Below are positions 19,075 through 27,683 of a stretch of 64,000 nt of DNA, in pieces. Both the position numbers and the translations under genes were made by a program. The notes below the pieces were generated by a model. That model saw nothing but the letters and a program-made list of their open reading frames with translations. It was not told where the DNA came from and did no database searches. Positions within the stretch are counted from its first letter, which is position 1, and the number at the start of each line of letters is the position of its first letter. The DNA is from an uncultured Lachnospiraceae bacterium (lineage in GTDB: Bacteria; Bacillota; Clostridia; Lachnospirales; Lachnospiraceae): NCBI GenBank assembly GCA_910585905.1, contig CAJUID010000001.1, positions 124,001-188,000 on the forward strand. The letters run 5' to 3'.

Positions 19075-20142
19075 CTACTCCATTACATCAAAACGGAAAA
19101 TCGCCACTCTGCTGTATTCCTCACCTGCTTTCAAAACGGCACTCGGAAACTCTGGCATATTAACAGCATTCGGATAATTTTGCGTCTCAAAACAGATTCC
19201 GCTTCCCTCTCCATAATGCATGCCTTCCTTTCCACCATCCACATCAAGCCCTACAGATGCATAAACCTGAAGCGCCGGAAAATCTGTAAACACTTCCAAT
19301 ATACGACCCGTTGTATCATCACTATAGATTACCGCCTTGGCAACCTCGCCCTCTTCCTTCTCATTTAATACAAAATTATTATCATATCCGGCAACTGTAC
19401 TGTCATCTGGCGCCGCTTCGCCAATGCGAGAGCCAATTTTATGCGGCGTCCTAAAGTCAAGCGCTGTGCCATCTACCGGGCGGATTTCACCTGTCGGAAC
19501 CAGGATATCACTTATCGGTGTATAATGATCCGCAAAAATCTGCAGGTTCTGCCCATAGACATCTTTGCACTTATGCCCGCCCTTCCCTATGTTAAAGTAA
19601 CAGTGGTTTGTTAAGTTGATTACCGTATCCTCATCCGATACAGCATAATATTCAAGCATCAGCTCATTGGCGTCATTTAAGGTATATGTAACTGTAATTG
19701 TGACGTTTCCTGGAAATCCCTGCTCCATATCCTTACTCAATCTGGTAAATGAAACACTGCACGCATTCTCCTCTTCGGAACATTCTGCCTGGTACATACA
19801 ATGCTCATAACGGAACAGCCCGCCATGCAGACAGTTTGTAGCATCATTCTGATCCAATGTATATTTTTTGCCATTTAGCTCGAAGCAGGCATTGGCAATA
19901 CGGTTGGCAACCCTACCAATCACAGCGCCAAATGCCGGTTTATTTTCTTCAAACCCCGGAACTGTGTCATATCCCAACACAATATCCTCAAAAACACCAT
20001 CCCTGTCCGGTACAATAATATGTGTAATTACAGCACCCAAGTCCAGAAGGGATACCTTAACACCATTCTGGTTTTCCAATGTATATTTTGTTACTGTCTC
20101 ATTGTTTTTTGTTGCTCCTAATGTTTCCTTTAAAATACTCAT
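19075..20142 (-). CDS. galM: Aldose 1-epimerase (galactose mutarotase)
   Basis: A 355-residue mutarotase that interconverts alpha and beta anomers of hexoses. Seen: GAVIGRVANRI, NCLHGG, the catalytic His in TNHCYFNIG, and the C-terminal Glu in GICFETQNYPNAVN. Length is typical. ATG after GGGGGAATTT. No Leloir-pathway genes are adjacent. A roughly 30-bp motif in the 5' region (20289-20320) recurs upstream of pta. Confidence 0.94.
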   Translation of the reverse strand: MSILKETLGATKNNETVTKYTLENQNGVKVSLLDLGAVITHIIVPDRDGVFEDIVLGYDTVPGFEENKPAFGAVIGRVANRIANACFELNGKKYTLDQNDATNCLHGGLFRYEHCMYQAECSEEENACSVSFTRLSKDMEQGFPGNVTITVTYTLNDANELMLEYYAVSDEDTVINLTNHCYFNIGKGGHKCKDVYGQNLQIFADHYTPISDILVPTGEIRPVDGTALDFRTPHKIGSRIGEAAPDDSTVAGYDNNFVLNEKEEGEVAKAVIYSDDTTGRILEVFTDFPALQVYASVGLDVDGGKEGMHYGEGSGICFETQNYPNAVNMPEFPSAVLKAGEEYSRVAIFRFDVME

Positions 20143-20360
20143 ATAAATTCCCCCATATAGTCTACAGACTTAGTTACCTTAAAATGCTATTATGAAACAT
20201 TTTTAGTATAACAATTGCACCTTTACATTACAAGCCCCAGAACGCATTTAAACCAGGCAACAGTATTTACTTTTTCATCCACATCAATATTCAGTTATCC
20301 GTCATTTTCTACCATAGATGCCATCGCTATTGACGGTATTTATCTTATCATGCGATAAGC

Positions 20361-21722
20361 CTATTCTTTGATCACACAAATCTGTTCCATGCCAAATTGT
20401 AAAAATAACTCCGCCATCTCTTCCGTAATCCGCTCCCCACTAACTGCTATTGGTATGGCAGGCGGGCAGGAAATTGTTCCGGCTGCACAGACCCGGCCAA
20501 TAGATTCCCTTGCCGGCACCCATTCACTCTTTGCCAAAACAGCCTCCCTAACAGAAACTACCTGCTCCGTTTTTTCATTCCAAACCATAGATACCAAAAG
20601 CGCCTCTTTTTTTAGATGCACCATCCTTGTATTTTCCGCCCAGCAGAAAAGCCTGTCCCAATCCCTCTGCTCATTTTCTGCGGAGACCATCAGAACCACA
20701 TACTGCCTGTCCGCATACTCACATTCTATCCCATATTCTCTCATTTCCTCTGCGATTTCCACCCCGGAATAGCCATTCTCTGCAGTGTCAATTACAATCT
20801 TAAGCGGTTCTGAATCTCTGACACAGATTCCCCTGCGGCGCAATTCTTCCTTTAAGTCCTGCACAATTTTTGTAAGCTCCTTTAACTTTTCCTGATACTC
20901 CCCTGCCAGATAGACATTACATAAGTCAAGGGACTGCAGCAAAAGATAAGACGGGCTTGTCGAGCTAAAAAGAGATAAAGCCTGCTCTGCATAAGGGGCA
21001 AACTGCGCCAAATAGTCTTTGTGAATATGAAGATATGCCGCCCCTGTCAATACCGGAAGCGTCTTATGCGCCGAATCACAGCACATCGCTGCACCGAAAT
21101 CCATTGGGTGTAACTTCTGTTCTAAAAAATGAAGATATGCCCCATGGGCATTGTCAACAAGCAGGGGAACCCCCCATTTTCTTGCCACCCTAGAAAGAGT
21201 TGCCAAATCTGCCATCTGCCCCAAATAATCTGGTGAGGTAACATAAACGCCTAGCGGAAGCGTGTTACAAGAACACAATGTTTCCTCTAAGGTTTCTGCG
21301 CAAACTAAGCTGCTGCAAATATTAGTACCGGCTTGTGACTGCAAAAAACAGAGGTCAAGGTCCAGCAGGGCACAGGCATCCATCATACTGCGGTGTACAT
21401 TCCTTGCCGCCAAAAGATAGGGACGAACCCCATCAGCACATGCGCCATGCGCTATTTTTAAAATGGCTAACATTGCCTTAATGCAGAGTGTTGAGCCCTC
21501 TGTAGAATAAAACGAGGCTCCACTTCCAAAAAGTACAGCGGCATTTTTCTGGCTATCATGGATGATCCCATCACCGCCGCGCAGAACATCCGCACCCTTA
21601 ATCTCCGTAATATCAAAAGGTTCACATCCAAAAAACACATGCCCCTTATGTCCGGGCATGTGAAATCTTGTCATATCATTTTTGTTATATCCTTTTACAA
21701 AATCAACAATCGGCGTTTCCAT
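20361..21722 (-). CDS. Orn/Lys/Arg decarboxylase-family PLP enzyme
   Basis: A 453-residue fold-type I PLP enzyme of the Orn/Lys/Arg decarboxylase group (YaaO/SpeA2-like). N-terminal TRFHMPGHKG is a hallmark of the group. The PLP-binding Asp is in LVDNAHGAY, and the Schiff-base Lys is in DSAHKTLPVLTGAAYLH. The C-terminal small domain is shorter than in acid-inducible decarboxylases. The ATG at 21720-21722 follows GGAGGG, and the gene overlaps the end of psd by 20 bases, so it belongs to the lipid operon. It could make a polyamine, or act on a lipid-linked amino acid; the latter is speculation from context. Confidence 0.9.
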   Translation of the reverse strand: METPIVDFVKGYNKNDMTRFHMPGHKGHVFFGCEPFDITEIKGADVLRGGDGIIHDSQKNAAVLFGSGASFYSTEGSTLCIKAMLAILKIAHGACADGVRPYLLAARNVHRSMMDACALLDLDLCFLQSQAGTNICSSLVCAETLEETLCSCNTLPLGVYVTSPDYLGQMADLATLSRVARKWGVPLLVDNAHGAYLHFLEQKLHPMDFGAAMCCDSAHKTLPVLTGAAYLHIHKDYLAQFAPYAEQALSLFSSTSPSYLLLQSLDLCNVYLAGEYQEKLKELTKIVQDLKEELRRRGICVRDSEPLKIVIDTAENGYSGVEIAEEMREYGIECEYADRQYVVLMVSAENEQRDWDRLFCWAENTRMVHLKKEALLVSMVWNEKTEQVVSVREAVLAKSEWVPARESIGRVCAAGTISCPPAIPIAVSGERITEEMAELFLQFGMEQICVIKE

Positions 21723-22584
21723 TATCCCTCCTGCCAATTACTTCTCCCATTTTAACAACCGTCTCATAACCTTCCTGCATATTGGCAGTAATATCGGCAT
21801 CAAGCACAACCTTGCCCTTTTGGAATGCAAGGACTACCGTGGAGCCTCCAAATTCAAAAAATCCCTTTTCCATCCCTCTTTTGACTGCAAGCTTCTCATG
21901 GTGGTTGACTATCCTTCCAACAAGCATTGCACCAACCTCCATCATCAGTATATTGCCAAAATTGCTGCTCTTTAAAATAGAAAATTCCCTTGTATTTTCT
22001 GTGTACACTGGATACTGATCATTTGCAAGCGGGTTTACCGTGTGGAATACACCTGGTATCTTGTAGTTTTTCGTCTTTATACCATCGTCCACATAACAGT
22101 AATGGTGATAATCCTCCACTGTTAAACGAAAGATACATAATGTCCCCCCCAGGTATTTTGCAGCAAGGGACTTGCTTTTCACAAGACGATCCAATGTATA
22201 CGCTGTATTCTTAATAGTAAAGATTCCATCTTCCTGAATCGAGTAAACACTAAGACGGCTATCACATGGCGCACAGAAGTGCCCTGGCTCCACAGAAAAC
22301 TCCCGCCGCCCCTCTTTTATCCTGCGGGTAAAAAATTGATTATAACTCTCGTAATCTTCTTCCTCGTACTCCTCCATCACAATACCGCTCTTTTCAATAA
22401 AAGGTGAGATACAGCACTTTGAAAAACGAGAATCTAAAAACCTGCTCCCTGCTTTTGACACCGCAGGCTGTACCAAAACCTTTAAAGCCTGACGCCCAGC
22501 CTTTGTTTCATACAGCGTCTTTAAAAGCTTTCCCTGCTTCCCATTATCTGGAATAATATTTCCTTCTCTATCTCTGCAATCCAT
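21703..22584 (-). CDS. psd: Phosphatidylserine decarboxylase
   Basis: A 293-residue pro-enzyme that decarboxylates phosphatidylserine to phosphatidylethanolamine. The self-cleavage site is FGGST near residue 248, giving a pyruvoyl Ser; HHEKL and YHHYCYVDDG carry catalytic His candidates, with FHTVNPLA in between. Length fits the clostridial type II family. ATG after AAAGGAG. It lies 37 bases after pssA and overlaps the following PLP decarboxylase by 20 bases. Confidence 0.95.
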   Translation of the reverse strand: MDCRDREGNIIPDNGKQGKLLKTLYETKAGRQALKVLVQPAVSKAGSRFLDSRFSKCCISPFIEKSGIVMEEYEEEDYESYNQFFTRRIKEGRREFSVEPGHFCAPCDSRLSVYSIQEDGIFTIKNTAYTLDRLVKSKSLAAKYLGGTLCIFRLTVEDYHHYCYVDDGIKTKNYKIPGVFHTVNPLANDQYPVYTENTREFSILKSSNFGNILMMEVGAMLVGRIVNHHEKLAVKRGMEKGFFEFGGSTVVLAFQKGKVVLDADITANMQEGYETVVKMGEVIGRRDNGNADC

Positions 22585-22621
22585 ATGTTTACTCCTTTCC
22601 TGCCTCTAGCCGATTTATAAT

Positions 22622-23335
22622 CTAATGATTAAATAACTGGTTTCTAAGCCAGTCTGACAAACCTGCCTTTGGGAAATTCCACTTTGGAATCCTAAAATTA
22701 GAGAATAAAATCGTAATAACAACCGCAGCCGCCACCAAGATTACCAAAAAAGTAAGCAATGTATTATTTGGCTTTTTCAACCTAAAATCTACAACAAACA
22801 ATAGCCCAATCACGGCAAGTGAGATGTGCAGCGCCACAATAAATGTTGCATTGCTGACAAATACCTGCAGCATAAATACAAGCGGCAGCACAATTGCCAT
22901 AGAGGTAATCGGAAGGCCATGGTAATATTTGTTTGCGCCGTCCTCCTCCTGCTGCCTTTTCGTCTCCAATACGTTAAAAAACGCCAGCCTGATAACAGAA
23001 CAGATACAGTAAAAGCAGATTAACAGCCAACCGACAGGTCCGCGAACTCCCAGCAGCCAGCAGATCATTGCTGGATACACGCCAAAACAGATAACATCAC
23101 AGAGGGAGTCGATCTGCATTCCAAACATTTTTTCCTCATCCGTGCGGTTTTTCTTGCTGCGGGCAATCTTCCCATCAAACATATCACAAAGCCCAGAAAG
23201 AGCCAGACAGACAATTGCACTCCGAAATTTCCCTGCAATAGCCTGCGTCATCCCAATCACCGAAATTGATAGGCCAATATATGTCAATACCACTGTATAA
23301 TCATAACATCCAATCAGCTTTTTTTTCTTATCCAT
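22622..23335 (-). CDS. pssA: CDP-diacylglycerol-serine O-phosphatidyltransferase
   Basis: A 237-residue integral membrane enzyme that makes phosphatidylserine from CDP-diacylglycerol and serine. The CDP-alcohol phosphotransferase motif is visible as CDMFDGKIARSKK followed by FGMQIDSLCD (the pattern D-x2-DG-x2-AR...G-x3-D-x3-D). Several hydrophobic segments follow. ATG after AGGAAGAAAAG. It overlaps the YbhN-like gene by 8 bases and supplies the substrate of the downstream decarboxylase. Confidence 0.95.
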   Translation of the reverse strand: MDKKKKLIGCYDYTVVLTYIGLSISVIGMTQAIAGKFRSAIVCLALSGLCDMFDGKIARSKKNRTDEEKMFGMQIDSLCDVICFGVYPAMICWLLGVRGPVGWLLICFYCICSVIRLAFFNVLETKRQQEEDGANKYYHGLPITSMAIVLPLVFMLQVFVSNATFIVALHISLAVIGLLFVVDFRLKKPNNTLLTFLVILVAAAVVITILFSNFRIPKWNFPKAGLSDWLRNQLFNH

Positions 23336-24359
23336 CTTTTCTTCCTGCCCCTCCTATTGTAAAATATGCAACTCCTGTCATTATAGCACTAATGATAAGC
23401 TGCGTATAGTAACTAATCCCGCGGCTGACCACCATAACCGGCAGCACGAAATTTTTCCCGCAGACTGGCTGGAAAATGGAAAGGAACAATTTCTCGCTGA
23501 TTCCCATCCCCCCCGGAAGCGGAAGCATATCTACCGAAACTGATATCATCCCCTGCAGTGTCGTAATCGTAACCGGATCGACCCCCTGCAAAGAAAATGA
23601 CAAATAGATCAGGTATGTAATATAGAACCACATAATACGCTGTATAAATGTGATCAGAAGCACATTTATAATAACCCGCTTATTTTTTCGGAGATAATCC
23701 GCTACCGAGCGGTATCGCTCCATGGCACCGCTAACCCTCTGAACCCATTTTTTCTCTTTTTTGGAGTGTGTAATCCTGCAAAATATCCGTATCAGGCTAA
23801 CTAAAATATTTTCTGCCAGCGTCGGATGAAATACCAAGATCATCATAAATGTTACACAGAATACATTGAGTGCAACCCCAAGATAGCACCAGCCAATCAC
23901 GGGGTCCAGATACTCCATAATAACGCGTGGACGAAAAATAACGACTACCAGGCCAATAACAACTAATACTGCTTTGTAAGTAATCGTGACTACCATAAGG
24001 ATTAATGTAGAAATGGACATGGAGAGATTATCTTTTTTCATAAAATAGAGCTGTGCCGGCTGTCCCCCGGTAGCGGAGGGCGTAATTGCGCTAAAGAAAA
24101 ATCCCACAAAAGAGTATAAAAAACAATGGGTTAATATAGCTGGCTGCCCTACGGAACGCATCATATAATAGATAATCACTGATTCACTTAATATAAAAAG
24201 AATGACCAGTACCGTCCCAGCTATCCAATACCTGATATCCGACTGCCCGAGATAGGCAGCCAGTGCTCCCATATCCTCCCCATGAAAAACATAATACAAG
24301 GTCAGCACAAATACTAAAAGCAAAAATATTAAATTTACGATTGTCTTCTTACTCTTCAT
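23328..24359 (-). CDS. YbhN/MprF-N-type multi-spanning membrane protein (UPF0104)
   Basis: A 343-residue polytopic membrane protein with about eight hydrophobic helices, of the lysylphosphatidylglycerol synthase transmembrane-region family. Seen: SFVGFFFSAITPSATGGQPAQ and DMLPLPGGMGISE, both typical of this flippase-like family. The aminoacyl-transferase domain of full MprF is absent. The ATG at 24359 follows GGAG; one at 24374 is in frame but has a weak site. It overlaps the PAP2-like gene. A role in moving a lipid across the membrane is family-based inference. Confidence 0.9.
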   Translation of the reverse strand: MKSKKTIVNLIFLLLVFVLTLYYVFHGEDMGALAAYLGQSDIRYWIAGTVLVILFILSESVIIYYMMRSVGQPAILTHCFLYSFVGFFFSAITPSATGGQPAQLYFMKKDNLSMSISTLILMVVTITYKAVLVVIGLVVVIFRPRVIMEYLDPVIGWCYLGVALNVFCVTFMMILVFHPTLAENILVSLIRIFCRITHSKKEKKWVQRVSGAMERYRSVADYLRKNKRVIINVLLITFIQRIMWFYITYLIYLSFSLQGVDPVTITTLQGMISVSVDMLPLPGGMGISEKLFLSIFQPVCGKNFVLPVMVVSRGISYYTQLIISAIMTGVAYFTIGGAGRKDG

Positions 24360-25071
24360 CCCACTTTTCTCCATACACTTTTTCGTTTATCCCGTCAAAT
24401 ATTTTCATTACCCGCAAATAGTATTTCGTATGATGTCCAATATAATAACAAAGTTCTGCAAATATCACACCTGCAATTACATCTACAACAAAATGCTGTT
24501 TGGTAAACAAAGTTGATGCGAAAACTGCAATGGCAAATAGGCAGGAAAATGCCTGATACCACTTAGGTATATAACTTTTCCCCCGAACTCCTACAAAGCA
24601 GAGCCAGCTTACCAGGCAATGGATGGATGGAAACAGATTTGTTGGTGCATCAATCCAATAGATAAACCGCATTAGTATTTCCGGCAGTCCGTCCCCTACG
24701 ACCTCCGGCCGTATATTGGTAGTTGGCAGTAAAATAAAGAAAATCCCACAAATAATCCTTGACAGATAGTCCCCCACCGCAAATTGATACCAGCCCTCTT
24801 TGCCCTGCCTGGTTATCAGAACATAATTGACTGCCCAGAAGAAAAAACAGCCCAAATATACAAATGCCCACATTGGCTCAAATGGTATTGCCTTGTCTAA
24901 TGAAAGTGTCAGATCAAAATGCCTTGCCCCTTTCATTAATATCTGCAGCCCCGTATAAATCAATGAATTAAAAACAAAGCAAAAGATAACGGAAAAGAAA
25001 CCATATTTGGGAATAATCCTTCCTACTGTTTTTTCGTACCACAGACACAATCTTGTCTTACCTCTTTCCAT
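24349..25071 (-). CDS. PAP2-like membrane phosphatase / phosphotransferase
   Basis: A 240-residue membrane protein with about six helices. The PAP2 C2 and C3 motifs are seen as LFPSIHCLVSW and FTKQHFVVDVIAG, with His residues in both. The C1 KxxxxxxRP motif is not clear, which is the pattern in the PAP2-like/inositol-phosphorylceramide-synthase branch. It may dephosphorylate phosphatidylglycerol-phosphate or phosphatidate, or transfer a head group. ATG after GAGGGGAAG. It is the first gene of a five-gene overlapping operon with YbhN-like, pssA, psd and the PLP decarboxylase. Confidence 0.87.
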   Translation of the reverse strand: MERGKTRLCLWYEKTVGRIIPKYGFFSVIFCFVFNSLIYTGLQILMKGARHFDLTLSLDKAIPFEPMWAFVYLGCFFFWAVNYVLITRQGKEGWYQFAVGDYLSRIICGIFFILLPTTNIRPEVVGDGLPEILMRFIYWIDAPTNLFPSIHCLVSWLCFVGVRGKSYIPKWYQAFSCLFAIAVFASTLFTKQHFVVDVIAGVIFAELCYYIGHHTKYYLRVMKIFDGINEKVYGEKWDEE

Positions 25072-25137
25072 CTTCCCCTCTTTTCTGTTTATAATCTATT
25101 GTGCCGCTTACCGCACAGATTGTATTCTTCAATACTT

Positions 25138-25197
25138 AGGAATTGTAGACAAATTAATTTTCATTGCAAACCAACAATTAATTTGTTTACAATTCCT
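25138..25197. repeat. 60-bp inverted repeat upstream of the lipid operon
   Basis: Arms of 22 bases (25138-25159 and 25176-25197) pair with one mismatch. The core of each arm is a TTGTnnACAA half-palindrome (TTGTAGACAA and TTGTTTACAA). There is no T-run next to it, so it looks more like an operator pair or structured leader than a terminator. It lies 67 bases upstream of the PAP2-like start. Confidence 0.6.
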
Positions 25198-25319
25198 CAT
25201 TATTTTATGTTGGTTAGTATATCATATAATTTTTAAATATACATCCCTTCTTGACGTTTGCTAAGAAAACTTTAAGATAAGAAATAATTGCCACTTTTGC
25301 GGTGTAGCAATTTGTATTA

Positions 25320-25529
25320 CTACTTCTTTGAATCTCCTCCAAAGATTAATCGGTATATCAACATATAAACATAGATAAGCAACGGTACTAACAATGTAGC
25401 CAGCAAACTTGCCTTAAAAAAATCATCGGTTGCCGGGGTTGCGAGTATTGCTGATACCAGTGTAGCCACATATAGCCCTACTAATATTACAGCTCCTATC
25501 ATTGCAAGTATTCTTTTTCCCTTTTTCAT
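25320..25529 (-). CDS. Small two-helix membrane protein
   Basis: A 69-residue hypothetical protein with two hydrophobic segments (about 8-30 and 41-63) and basic ends (MKKGKR, GGDSKK). Its ATG overlaps the rarA stop in an ATGA junction, and GGGAGG precedes it, so it is translationally coupled to rarA. No family recognised; function unknown. Confidence 0.75.
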   Translation of the reverse strand: MKKGKRILAMIGAVILVGLYVATLVSAILATPATDDFFKASLLATLLVPLLIYVYMLIYRLIFGGDSKK

Positions 25530-26857
25530 TGCTGCCTCCCTTGTTTTTCACACCATTCCAGATACTCTTTTATTTGTTTCTCCTGACCATTTTCTGTCGG
25601 CCGATAAAATTTTCTGCCTATAAGCTCATCCGGCAAATATTGCTGTTTTACATAATGCCCCGGATAATCATGCGCATACAGATAACCGATTCCATGCCCA
25701 AGCTTTCTTGCACTTTTATAGTGGGCGTCCTGCAGGTGCGTAGGTATTGATGCAATATGCTCACTCCTTACAGCCTCCATCGCCTCCCCAATTGCAGTAA
25801 CCGCAGAATTGCTTTTGGGGGCACTTGCCACATAACTAACCGCTTGCGCCAAAATAATCTGCGCCTCCGGCATCCCAATCCGCTCCACCGCCTGTGATGC
25901 GCTTGTGGCAACAACAAGTGCCATCGGGTCTGCATTTGAAACATCCTCCGCCGCACAAATCATAATACGCCTCGCTATAAACTTGATATCTTCACCTGCA
26001 TAGAGCATCCTTGCCAGATAATATATTGCTGCATCAGGGTCAGACCCTCTCATACTTTTAATAAAAGCAGAAATGGTATCATAGTGGTTATCTCCTGTCT
26101 TGTCATAGCGCACCGCTCTTTTTTGAATACATTCTGTTGCTGTCTCCTTTGTAATTAATATAATTCCATCCTGATTCCTCGGAGTTGTCAACACACCAAG
26201 CTCAATCGCATTTAGAGCCATCCTGGCATCGCCGTCAGAAATTTCAGCTAAAAACTCCAAAGCATCTTCTGTAATCTGCGCCTGATAAGAGCCAAGCCCT
26301 TTCTCCTTATCTGTTACCGCCCTGGTAAGCAGAGCCTTAATATTTTCCTTTGACAAGGGATACAGCTCAAAGATAATAGAACGTGATAAGAGAGCCCCAT
26401 TTACCTCAAAATAGGGATTTTCTGTTGTAGCTCCTATCAGGATAATCGTCCCATCCTCCACAAATGGAAGAAGATAATCCTGCTGCCCCTTGTTAAACCG
26501 ATGAATCTCATCCACAAAAAGAATGGTCTTCCTGCCATACATGCCCGCGTTATCTTTCGCCTTCTTTACAACCTCTTCCATATCTTTCTTTCCGGCAGAA
26601 GTTGCATTGATCTGCAAAAAAGCAGCACTTGTTGTATTGGCAATCACTTTAGCGAGCGTTGTCTTCCCTGTTCCTGGCGGACCGTAAAACAAAATAGAAC
26701 TAAGTTTATCTGCCTGAATAGCCCGATATAAAAGCTTGTCCCTGCCAATAATATGTTCTTGCCCCACCACCTCATCCAATTTAGCCGGACGGAGCCTGGA
26801 AGCAAGCGGTGATTCCTGCTCCTGGTTCTGTTCCCTCATATAATCAAATAAATCCAT
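25526..26857 (-). CDS. rarA: Replication-associated recombination ATPase RarA (MgsA)
   Basis: A 443-residue AAA+ ATPase acting at stalled replication forks. Walker A is YGPPGTGKTTLAK near residue 60, Walker B is ILFVDEIHRFNKGQQD near 110, and sensor 1 is IGATTENP. The C-terminal tetramerisation domain (DAHYKSARKLGHGIGYLYAHDYP) is intact. ATG after GAGAGGAG. Coupled to the small membrane protein downstream. Confidence 0.96.
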   Translation of the reverse strand: MDLFDYMREQNQEQESPLASRLRPAKLDEVVGQEHIIGRDKLLYRAIQADKLSSILFYGPPGTGKTTLAKVIANTTSAAFLQINATSAGKKDMEEVVKKAKDNAGMYGRKTILFVDEIHRFNKGQQDYLLPFVEDGTIILIGATTENPYFEVNGALLSRSIIFELYPLSKENIKALLTRAVTDKEKGLGSYQAQITEDALEFLAEISDGDARMALNAIELGVLTTPRNQDGIILITKETATECIQKRAVRYDKTGDNHYDTISAFIKSMRGSDPDAAIYYLARMLYAGEDIKFIARRIMICAAEDVSNADPMALVVATSASQAVERIGMPEAQIILAQAVSYVASAPKSNSAVTAIGEAMEAVRSEHIASIPTHLQDAHYKSARKLGHGIGYLYAHDYPGHYVKQQYLPDELIGRKFYRPTENGQEKQIKEYLEWCEKQGRQQ

Positions 26858-26936
26858 ACGGCTCCTCTCTATATAAAACGAGAATGCTCACAAAAAGTCT
26901 TCAAAAACTTCTTAGGCCACTACTATTTACGGTGAA

Positions 26937-27593
26937 TTAATCATCAAACACCATAATCTCTTTTTCTATATTGGCAAAGTAAACCTCTTTTTCATCCTTT
27001 CGGATTTCTGCCTGTCCTGAAGTTGCTTCTGTAATCTCTTTTTGCACCTTACCACAAAGCTCTGTAGGCACAAGAAGCTTCATCTGCACCTTATCCGTAT
27101 AAACCGTATCAAGCACTGCAAGCCCTGACTGCGCTGCCAGATACTGCAATTTTCCAATGCCATTATAATCCGTGTCTATTGTTAAAAGGCATCCCACTTG
27201 TTTTGTTATAATCTGACTGGCAGCAAGCCCCGCCTGCGCCGCCTGTGAATATGCCCGGACAAGCCCCCCTGTTCCGAGCAGTGTCCCGCCAAAATATCTT
27301 GTCACAACCACAAGGACATTTTTTAGGCTCCTGCCCGTAAGAACCTCCAAAATGGGCCTGCCTGCTGTACCAGACGGCTCACCATCGTCACTGCACCTGG
27401 TAATCTCCCCCCCAGCTCCCAGCACAAATGCATAGCAGTTGTGCCTTGCATCCCAATATTTTTTTCTGGTCTCTTCTAGAATCCGAAGCACTTCCTCTTC
27501 CGTCTCTACCGGAAAAACCTGCGCAATAAAACGTGATTTTTTCTCGACGATTTCATCACTTCCGCCTGTGTACACTGTATCATAGGATATCAT
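26937..27593 (-). CDS. yigZ: YigZ/IMPACT-family protein (UPF0029)
   Basis: A 218-residue protein of the YigZ/IMPACT family. Seen: KKSRFIAQ, DARHNCYAFVLG, SDDGEPSGTAGRPIL, and VVVTRYFGGTLLGTGGLVRAY. The C-terminal DUF1949 ferredoxin-like domain is present. Proposed to act near translation or as a protease-related factor, but bacterial function is unsettled. ATG after GGAGGGGCGC. It lies 79 bases upstream of rarA on the same strand. Confidence 0.93.
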   Translation of the reverse strand: MISYDTVYTGGSDEIVEKKSRFIAQVFPVETEEEVLRILEETRKKYWDARHNCYAFVLGAGGEITRCSDDGEPSGTAGRPILEVLTGRSLKNVLVVVTRYFGGTLLGTGGLVRAYSQAAQAGLAASQIITKQVGCLLTIDTDYNGIGKLQYLAAQSGLAVLDTVYTDKVQMKLLVPTELCGKVQKEITEATSGQAEIRKDEKEVYFANIEKEIMVFDD

Positions 27594-27683
27594 GCGCCCC
27601 TCCGTTTCATTTTCCTGTAAATATTACCGCGGCTCCCTAAAATATATGACCTTACCCAAATAAATACAATGTTGTAACTATAC

